From assembly GCA_030600975.1 (NCBI GenBank), contig JAUVUL010000073.1, positions 1-7,461 on the forward strand: 7,461 bases of DNA, in the 5' to 3' direction. Each line of letters begins with the position of its first letter. The stretch's first letter is position 1. The notes under the pieces were generated by a model. The model was given only the letters and a program-made list of their open reading frames with translations. It searched no databases and was not told the origin of the DNA. The stretch is from Candidatus Aegiribacteria sp. GTDB taxonomy: Bacteria > Fermentibacterota > Fermentibacteria > Fermentibacterales > JCC-6. Both the position numbers and the translations under genes were made by a program. Shown here piece by piece: positions 1 to 5,489 of the stretch.

Positions 1-142
1 CGAGGCTTGCGAGTGCAGACTCCGCAGGCGTACTTCTACAGTACGTCGAGGACGGATGTGCGAGTATGACGCGTCATACTCGCACATCCGTCCTCGACGT
101 ACTGTAGAAGTACGCCTGCGGAGTCTGCACTCGCAAGCCTCG
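1..142. repeat. Perfect 142-bp palindrome (71-bp inverted repeat without spacer) at the window edge
   Basis: Bases 72-142 are the exact reverse complement of bases 1-71, with no mismatch and no loop; the centre is the GACGCGTC around 71/72. It begins at base 1, so how far the symmetry really extends cannot be seen. Each arm holds a small hairpin (GTACT-TCTAC-AGTAC at 30-44, mirrored at 99-113). No gene covers it. It lies 52 bp beyond the stop of the DUF1846 gene, and bases 143-194 hold nothing I can recognise. There is no T-run to make it a normal terminator. A fold-back chimera or an assembler boundary at a contig end is the simplest reading; a genuine long inverted repeat is the alternative. 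Confidence 0.97.
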
Positions 143-194
143 TAGCCACAACTGTCTACGCCGCTTCGAAACAAAAGCTGGTGAGATTTGCGGG

Positions 195-1700
195 CTAGCC
201 GCTGTAAAGTCTTCTGCTGCCGAAAAGAGGGTCACAGGTTACATAGATACCAAGACTCCTCAGACCGCTTTCGTCTCCCGATGACGGCATGTGGGTAAGA
301 TGAGCTTCGCATTCTCTCAGCTCGGTAAGCTTCGCCATTCCGTCCGATGCGGGTTTGAAGACTGCGGCGTTCACGCTCAACGCAACAAGAACCTCTTCGA
401 GGTCAAGATGAAGAGGAAGAGTATTAATGGACCTCTTCAGACGTCTTATGGATTCGATGGTGGCAGGTGACAGAAGGTGAACATCGTTACCTATTCCCGC
501 AAGCTTCTTAATAGCGTTCAGTACGACAGCAGCTGAAGCATGCATCAGCTCCGAGCTTCTGCCTGTAATAATAGTACCGTCCTTGAGCGCCAGCGCAGCT
601 GCCGTCGCTCGATTCGAAGTATTTTCCGATTCCCTTGCGGGTATATTACAGCGGGCAGGTTCTACCACCAGCCTGCTCTCGGGAGTAAGGCCGTAATCGT
701 CCATGAGCAACTCAACCTTCTGAACCGTTTCCCTATCGGTGAGACCCATGACGTACTCGCAGCTGTATCGGAAATACCTTCTGATAATCTCCTGTTCGGC
801 TGCTCTACGTACCACATGGTCATCGGTTATCCCGAACCCCACTCTGTTCACCCCCATATCCGTGGGGGAAGCGTAGGGAGACCTGTCACCTGTTATCTTT
901 CCCAGTATCCTGTTCAGAAGGGGGAAAGCTTCCACGTCCCTGTTGTAGTTGATTGCTGTAATGCCGTAGGCCTCGAGGTGGAAAGGGTCTACAAGATTCA
1001 CATCACGCAGATCGGCGGTTGCAGCTTCGTATGCTGCATTCGCAGGGTGCTTAAGTGGAATGTTCCATATTGGGAAAGTTTCGAACTTGGCGTAACCCGA
1101 ATGTATTCCCCTTTTGAAATCATGGTAGAGCTGCGATAGGCATGTGGCCAGTTTTCCGCTGCCGGGCCCCGGCCCGGTAACGACTACAAGGGGCTTTGAA
1201 GGTTTAATGTAGTCGTTCCTGCCATATCCTTCCTCACTCACTATAAGGTCAACATCAGTCGGGTAACCCCTGGTATAGTAGTGTCTGAACACATCGACGC
1301 CTCTTCTCTTGAGGCGGTTCTCGAAAGAGATGGCAGAGGGCTGATCTTCGAACCTCGTTATTACTACTCCCTTGACGTGTATACCACTGGCCCTGAACCC
1401 ATCTATAAGCATAAGTGCATCCGCATCGTAAGTGATGCCGAAATCTCCTCTTATCTTTCTCTTCTCTATATCCCCCGCAAATATGCAGAGAATGATCTCT
1501 GCCCTGTCACGCAGCCTTTCAAGAAGTCTGATTTTTACGTTCGTATCGTACCCGGGGAGAACCCTTGCCGCGTGATGGTCGAACATCAGTTTTCCGCCGA
1601 ACTCCAGATACAGCCTTCCCCTGGCACTCTCTACCCTTGCCAGGATCTCCCTGGTTTGCTCCTCAAGGTATGTTTCGTTATCGAATCCCATTTCCAGCAT
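195..1700 (-). CDS. DUF1846 / UPF0371 family protein, full length
   Basis: This 501-residue protein matches the DUF1846 (UPF0371) family over its whole length and at the family's usual size of about 500 residues. Recognisable family stretches are the N-terminal GFDNETYLEEQ, YLEFGGKL (31-38), HAARVLPG (43-50), AGDIEKRKIRGDFGITYD (75-92), YPTDVDLIVSEEGYG (146-160), a P-loop-like GPGPGSGKLA (176-185), KFETFPIWNIPLKHP (205-219), DPFHLEAYG (238-246), SPTDMGVNRVGFG (278-290), and a C-terminal region ending in AHLTHMPSSGDESGL and TCDPLF. No signal peptide or membrane segment is visible, so it is probably cytoplasmic. Members have solved structures, but no biochemical function is established to my knowledge, and I assign none. 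The first ATG is chosen because AGGGAG lies 8 nt upstream; ATG at codon 4 is the alternative. The start overlaps the stop of the phosphatase gene by one base (TAATG), which implies translational coupling. The gene ends in TAG, and the next thing downstream is the palindrome at the window edge. Confidence 0.95.
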   Translation of the reverse strand: MLEMGFDNETYLEEQTREILARVESARGRLYLEFGGKLMFDHHAARVLPGYDTNVKIRLLERLRDRAEIILCIFAGDIEKRKIRGDFGITYDADALMLIDGFRASGIHVKGVVITRFEDQPSAISFENRLKRRGVDVFRHYYTRGYPTDVDLIVSEEGYGRNDYIKPSKPLVVVTGPGPGSGKLATCLSQLYHDFKRGIHSGYAKFETFPIWNIPLKHPANAAYEAATADLRDVNLVDPFHLEAYGITAINYNRDVEAFPLLNRILGKITGDRSPYASPTDMGVNRVGFGITDDHVVRRAAEQEIIRRYFRYSCEYVMGLTDRETVQKVELLMDDYGLTPESRLVVEPARCNIPARESENTSNRATAAALALKDGTIITGRSSELMHASAAVVLNAIKKLAGIGNDVHLLSPATIESIRRLKRSINTLPLHLDLEEVLVALSVNAAVFKPASDGMAKLTELRECEAHLTHMPSSGDESGLRSLGIYVTCDPLFGSRRLYSG

Positions 1701-2965
1701 TAATCCAGCTCCCTATTTACCAGAACTATGGTCATATCGTCATCCTGAACGACTTTTCCGGCATGCATTACAACTGCGGAGTATATCTTTTCAGTAAGTT
1801 CCTTCATGGGAAGCATGCAGTTCTCGTTGATGATATCAATTGTTCTTTCCACACCGAATCGTTCACCTGCATCATCCGGCTGTTCGAAAATTCCATCGGA
1901 AATAAGAGCGAAAATATCACCCTTCTCCATACGAATAGGACCGGGATCCTCAAGGGGAATATCCGGCATTATACCGAAGGGCAGCGCCGATGCGGAAAGA
2001 ACGTCAGTCTCTCCTGTTGATCGGTGGTAATGAAGCAGAGGGGCCTGGCCGCAGGCATGGTAGCTGATCAGGTTATCATCCGCCTCCAGCAGGCCGACGA
2101 ACGCGGTAATGAAACGTTCTTCCGCAAGGTCTTCTACAAGCTGGTTATTAGCGTGGGAGTGGAGGCTGTACAGATCGCTCTGAAGACGGAATGCCATCCT
2201 TATCATGGCTCGGAACTGTATTACCGAAAGGGCGGGACCGAGCCCGTGACCTGACGCGTCTGCAAGAAGTAGCAGAACCCTTCTGTGGTCCAGACTGATC
2301 GCGTCAAAAATATCTCCTCCGGTCTGGTCGGCGGGTTCGTTCCACCCGGCAAGGTCGTATCCCTCTATATCAGGCATCCTTTCAGGTAGCAGCTGCATCT
2401 GGATATCCCTGGCAAGGGTAAGGTCATGCTCGATCTTCTGTTTGATCATGTATTCCCTCATCAGCCTGGCCCTCTGCAGGGCAACGGCGCATTGCGAGGC
2501 AAGAACCTCAGCCACCTTTTCGTCTTCCCTGCTGAAGGAACCCTCAGTCTTGTTGATGAGCTGAAGCACTCCTACGAGGCTGTTATCAAGGCCAACCAGC
2601 GGTATCGATAGAATACATCGCGTATGATACCCCATCTTTCTGTCGATTTCCTGATTGAATCCATCGTGGGAATAGGCGTCAGGAACATTGAGAATACTGC
2701 ATGTGCGGGCACAGATACCCGCTATCCCCTGATCGGCTGGAAATCTGATCTCTTCAACTTCCAACTCTGTACCGACTTCTGCGAAAAGTTCATGATTCTC
2801 ATCGTCATAAAGAAAAACCGTTCCCCGTTCCGCTCTGAGAACGTCACGGGCTACGTCAACGACCTGCACAAGCATATCATCCAGATCAATGGGGGTACTG
2901 AGCTGTCTGGTAACATCCAGTATACGCCACAGGATATCAGCAGTGAAATTCTGGTCTTCAGCCAA
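1700..2965 (-). CDS. GAF-domain PP2C-type (RsbU/SpoIIE-like) serine/threonine phosphatase
   Basis: This 421-residue protein has no signal peptide or transmembrane segment and is likely a cytoplasmic signalling phosphatase. A GAF sensor domain spans about residues 20-165 and carries the NKxnFx3DE pattern (N138 K139, F144, D148 E149). A helical linker (165-190) leads through the typical ARDIQMQLLPERMP motif into a SpoIIE-type PP2C domain (about 200-420). The metal-binding acidic positions are all present: GGDIFD (D218), LADASGHG (D236), ISDGIFE (D357) and the terminal DDDMT (408-412), so it should be active. In the RsbU/SpoIIE family such enzymes dephosphorylate anti-anti-sigma (STAS) proteins in partner-switching regulation; no STAS or HPT kinase partner is present here, so the substrate is unknown. 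The start is TTG, chosen because GGAGG sits 5 nt upstream and an in-frame stop lies a short way further up. The stop overlaps the DUF1846 start, and the gene follows the C25 protease by 87 bp without an obvious terminator between them. Confidence 0.94.
   Translation of the reverse strand: MAEDQNFTADILWRILDVTRQLSTPIDLDDMLVQVVDVARDVLRAERGTVFLYDDENHELFAEVGTELEVEEIRFPADQGIAGICARTCSILNVPDAYSHDGFNQEIDRKMGYHTRCILSIPLVGLDNSLVGVLQLINKTEGSFSREDEKVAEVLASQCAVALQRARLMREYMIKQKIEHDLTLARDIQMQLLPERMPDIEGYDLAGWNEPADQTGGDIFDAISLDHRRVLLLLADASGHGLGPALSVIQFRAMIRMAFRLQSDLYSLHSHANNQLVEDLAEERFITAFVGLLEADDNLISYHACGQAPLLHYHRSTGETDVLSASALPFGIMPDIPLEDPGPIRMEKGDIFALISDGIFEQPDDAGERFGVERTIDIINENCMLPMKELTEKIYSAVVMHAGKVVQDDDMTIVLVNRELD
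1709..1714 (-). promoter_or_regulatory. Ribosome binding site of the DUF1846 gene, inside the end of the phosphatase gene
   Basis: AGGGAG on the minus strand, 8 nt before the ATG at 1700. It lies within the last codons of the phosphatase gene, consistent with translational coupling across the TAATG overlap, and favours the first ATG over the one at codon 4. Confidence 0.65.
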
Positions 2966-2968
2966 ATG

Positions 2969-2975
2969 CCCCTCC
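2969..2975 (-). promoter_or_regulatory. Ribosome binding site fixing the TTG start of the GAF-PP2C phosphatase
   Basis: GGAGGGG on the minus strand, with the GGAGG core 5 nt before TTG at 2965. It is the strongest Shine-Dalgarno match in the window and supports the non-ATG start. No ATG with a comparable site is nearby, and the frame closes at a TAG a short way upstream. Confidence 0.8.
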
Positions 2976-3052
2976 GATGTATCCAGGTTCCCTCTGCAAT
3001 GCTATATGCCCTTAAAACGCGGCTGAAAACCTCCAGGGCAGGCCCATGATAC

Positions 3053-5338
3053 CTACCTGATAACCATAGCCTGTGCTGTAACGGATCCCTCTTCAGTATC
3101 CAGTTTTACAAAGTATAAACCGCTGGAAATACCGCTGCCTGGATTCCATTCAACCGAGTGAGATCCCACTTCAACATGTCCGTTGAAAAGAGTTTCAACA
3201 ATTCTGCCTGAAACATCGTAAATAGTAAGCCGGACATTACCGCCTGATGGTACGGTGAATGCCAGTGATGCCCCAGCTGTAAGAGGATTCGGCAGTGGAT
3301 TCTCAAGACAAAGAACAGGTCCGTTTCCGGGCGAACCCTCTATTCCGGTTCCTATAAGAACCCACCTGATGTCGTACCTGTAGTTGTGCAGCCACGCCCC
3401 GATATAGACGGTTCCGCTGGAGGGAACGGTTATGTTGATGGTGGCTTCTCCTGAAGCGTTGGTTTTTCCCTTTTCGTAGAAGGTCATTCCGTCACCGTAG
3501 TTATCAACACCATCGGTAAGAGTTACGTTTACTCCCGCAACAGGAGTGCCTTCATCGGTGACAGTTATCATCACATCCTGGTTTCCCGGAAGTATGTTCA
3601 CCGGATGCGAGATATCAAGCTCTCCGGGATATCCAGCGGAATCGAAAGTCCAGATGTCCATCGCCGGATCACCGAACCAGATATACATCTTGGAGTTGGT
3701 AATGCCCGTGCTGCCGTGAGTGGTGATGATATAAGTAGTGGCTTCCATGATAGCTTCACATACGCGGAAAGTACCTGTATGGAAAAGAGCTATGTAGATT
3801 TTTTTCATGTAATCGTGGTTAGGTGTGGTGAAGGAACTCGTTGTCGCCCCAAGGTTGCCGCTGGCACCGTGTGCTGCCCACTGCCACGCTTCACTGAGAC
3901 ACGTTCCTGCTGTATTGTACATTCCGTTCTGGCATGCGATATTGAAAACAGGCATCATATAAGTGTTTGTCAGAGCGTATATTCTTCCCGCAGACCAGCC
4001 CGGGGACCACTGCCATACATATGTACTGCCATGCCCCCTGTAGCCAACAGTGCCTATTCCGTTGTTTATACCATCGGAAACCATTGCAGAGGTTCCGCCT
4101 TCAGGAGGGTAAACCTTTGTGAAAGTAATATCGCAGAGGCCGTAGGGATAAGCAGCTACCTGGTTGCAGCAAAGCGTATACTTACCGGGATAATCCTCAC
4201 CATGTGCGGCCAGGATGGTTTCGCTGGGAATGATTCCCGGAGTATCTGCAGATCCGAACTCGTAGTCCATGTATCCGTTGATAATCTTATCAACCTGTCG
4301 CACGATCCTGACTGAATCCCCCGTAATACGACCTACAGATAGATCCGGGTAGTTTCCCGCGTCCATCATGGCGTAGTAATAATCTCCTACGTAAGATCCA
4401 TAGTTGTACGAAGGTAATTCATCGTAAGTACCCACTATACAGGCGAAACGTGTTACGCCACTCTGGTAGTTGCTGGAAATAGCGGTCTTTATCTGGGCGG
4501 TGGTGGCGGGTGCCGCAAGGGTCTCAACCCTTACATGAAGTCCCAGGTAATGATGGGTCTCGAAGAGTTCTGAAACCCAGTCTACATTATCCTCGGTGCA
4601 TACAAAGACATATTCCACACCGTCATCACGGGATCCGTCCATCGGATCTGCGACCGCCTCAAAAACGTCCCAGTTGATTACACTCCGTTCCATCGCAGGA
4701 ACCATGGAGGGATTAACCGGATCGGCAAGACGCGAAACGGACCCCTCAAAATCAACTCTAAGGATAATACTGCTGGCAACTTCCAGGTTTCCCTCTGCAG
4801 GGCTGTAACTGAAGGGATTTACCACGAGCCTTGCGACATTCAGACCCGACCATACACCTTCGTTATCAACCTCTATCCATTCGGAGGGATAACTTTCGTA
4901 TCCCTGGTAGAATTCTTCGCTGATGACAAAGGGGTACGGTGCATGAGCCATGTCGATCTCGGGGGTCTGTCTGGGGAGGATCTCCATGTTTCCGTAAACC
5001 GTTGAATTAACTTCCTCAACTGTTATAACAGACTCGGTTCCAAATGGAAGGGCGAACATTTCGGTTACGGAAGGCAGGTCAGGCAGACCCACTCTTCCCT
5101 GTGAGTAACACCCCGGCAGTTCAACGACATTCCACGTACTGCCTTCAGCAGGTTTGTCGTAAAGCCAGAAACCGGGGATGGATATTTCCACCACCATATG
5201 GTTCTGGTCGGATTCAAGGACCGTCACCTCCGGAAAAGCTCCCATGGAGCCTCCGAAGGACTGCCAGCTTGAAACGCTTCCCGGCCCGATTGCATAGACG
5301 GAAGCGGAAATCAGAATAGCGAATAGAAGAAATTTCAT
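3053..5338 (-). CDS. Secreted gingipain-like peptidase (family C25) with C-terminal sorting-type domain, copy 1
   Basis: This is a complete exported cysteine protease of 761 residues, counted from the ATG at 5338. It has a signal peptide (residues 1-16, MKFLLFAILISASVYA), then a C25-type pro-region (about 35-235). The catalytic domain (about 238-566) has the dyad His436 in YRGHGS and Cys469 in FNIACQNG. These are 33 residues apart, the same spacing as His211/Cys244 of gingipain RgpB. The domain ends in MYIWFGDPAMDIWT. An Ig-like domain follows (about 573-656, GTPVAGVNVTLT and ASGEATINITVP), then a FlgD-like / type IX secretion-type C-terminal domain (about 680-761, NPLPNPL, IYDVSGRIVETL, SSGLYFVKL, ending AMVIR). 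It is expected to act at the cell surface or outside the cell; substrate preference cannot be read with confidence. AAAGGAG lies 10 nt before the ATG; an in-frame TTG at 5344 (4 nt spacing) would add two residues. It is the tandem paralogue of the gene at 5490-7461. Confidence 0.93.
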   Translation of the reverse strand: MKFLLFAILISASVYAIGPGSVSSWQSFGGSMGAFPEVTVLESDQNHMVVEISIPGFWLYDKPAEGSTWNVVELPGCYSQGRVGLPDLPSVTEMFALPFGTESVITVEEVNSTVYGNMEILPRQTPEIDMAHAPYPFVISEEFYQGYESYPSEWIEVDNEGVWSGLNVARLVVNPFSYSPAEGNLEVASSIILRVDFEGSVSRLADPVNPSMVPAMERSVINWDVFEAVADPMDGSRDDGVEYVFVCTEDNVDWVSELFETHHYLGLHVRVETLAAPATTAQIKTAISSNYQSGVTRFACIVGTYDELPSYNYGSYVGDYYYAMMDAGNYPDLSVGRITGDSVRIVRQVDKIINGYMDYEFGSADTPGIIPSETILAAHGEDYPGKYTLCCNQVAAYPYGLCDITFTKVYPPEGGTSAMVSDGINNGIGTVGYRGHGSTYVWQWSPGWSAGRIYALTNTYMMPVFNIACQNGMYNTAGTCLSEAWQWAAHGASGNLGATTSSFTTPNHDYMKKIYIALFHTGTFRVCEAIMEATTYIITTHGSTGITNSKMYIWFGDPAMDIWTFDSAGYPGELDISHPVNILPGNQDVMITVTDEGTPVAGVNVTLTDGVDNYGDGMTFYEKGKTNASGEATINITVPSSGTVYIGAWLHNYRYDIRWVLIGTGIEGSPGNGPVLCLENPLPNPLTAGASLAFTVPSGGNVRLTIYDVSGRIVETLFNGHVEVGSHSVEWNPGSGISSGLYFVKLDTEEGSVTAQAMVIR

Positions 5339-5348
5339 ATTCAATTAT

Positions 5349-5355
5349 CTCCTTT
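5349..5355 (-). promoter_or_regulatory. Ribosome binding site of C25 copy 1
   Basis: AAAGGAG on the minus strand. It lies 10 nt before the ATG at 5338 and 4 nt before an in-frame TTG at 5344. The ATG is preferred for codon type and because it gives a signal peptide starting Met-Lys, but the spacing is slightly long, so TTG remains possible. Confidence 0.7.
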
Positions 5356-5440
5356 ACAGAATGGATAAGGAATTCTTACAAAACAAAATACAACATGAAC
5401 ACTAACTGCTCACGCAGGGGGAGGTCAAGTTGATAATAGA

Positions 5441-5465
5441 AAGGCGGGTCTTGAGAACCCGCCTT
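5441..5465 (-). terminator. Rho-independent-type terminator after C25 copy 2
   Basis: A 9-bp perfect stem AAGGCGGGT / ACCCGCCTT (5457-5465 pairing with 5441-5449) closes a 7-nt loop. It starts 24 nt after the copy 2 stop codon. On the minus strand it is followed by TTCTATTATCAA, a modest T-rich tail. On the plus strand the hairpin is equally stable and followed by weakly T-rich sequence, but no plus-strand gene needs it. It should reduce read-through from copy 2 into copy 1, implying that copy 1 has its own promoter in the 96 bp between hairpin and start. Confidence 0.82.
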
Positions 5466-5489
5466 CTGTATCATTTATAAGTCAGTGTG

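Noticed and set aside
1..142. The palindrome as a transcription terminator of the DUF1846 gene
   Set aside because: The stem is far too long, there is no loop and no T-run follows it; its placement exactly at the window edge points to a sequence boundary instead.
540..1139. Plus-strand open frame of 199 codons opposite the DUF1846 gene
   Set aside because: It is antisense to a strongly conserved family protein, shows no domain and has no convincing ribosome binding site.
2966..3052. Terminator or separate promoter between C25 copy 1 and the phosphatase gene
   Set aside because: I see no stable GC-rich stem with a T-tail and no clear promoter hexamers in these 87 bases, only the ribosome binding site of the phosphatase gene.
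3605..4315. Plus-strand open frame of 236 codons opposite the C25 copy 1 gene
   Set aside because: It lies wholly antisense to a well-supported catalytic domain, has no recognisable domain and is cysteine-, serine- and arginine-rich as expected of a shadow frame.
5406..5417. Small hairpin CTGC-GTGA-GCAG in the leader of C25 copy 1
   Set aside because: A 4-bp stem is too short to distinguish from chance, and nothing else suggests a riboswitch or leader element.
5400..5428. Possible promoter for C25 copy 1 (minus strand TTGACC at 5423-5428)
   Set aside because: The -35-like hexamer is good, but the hexamer 17 nt downstream (TTAGTG) does not resemble a -10 box, and the promoter rules of this organism are unknown.
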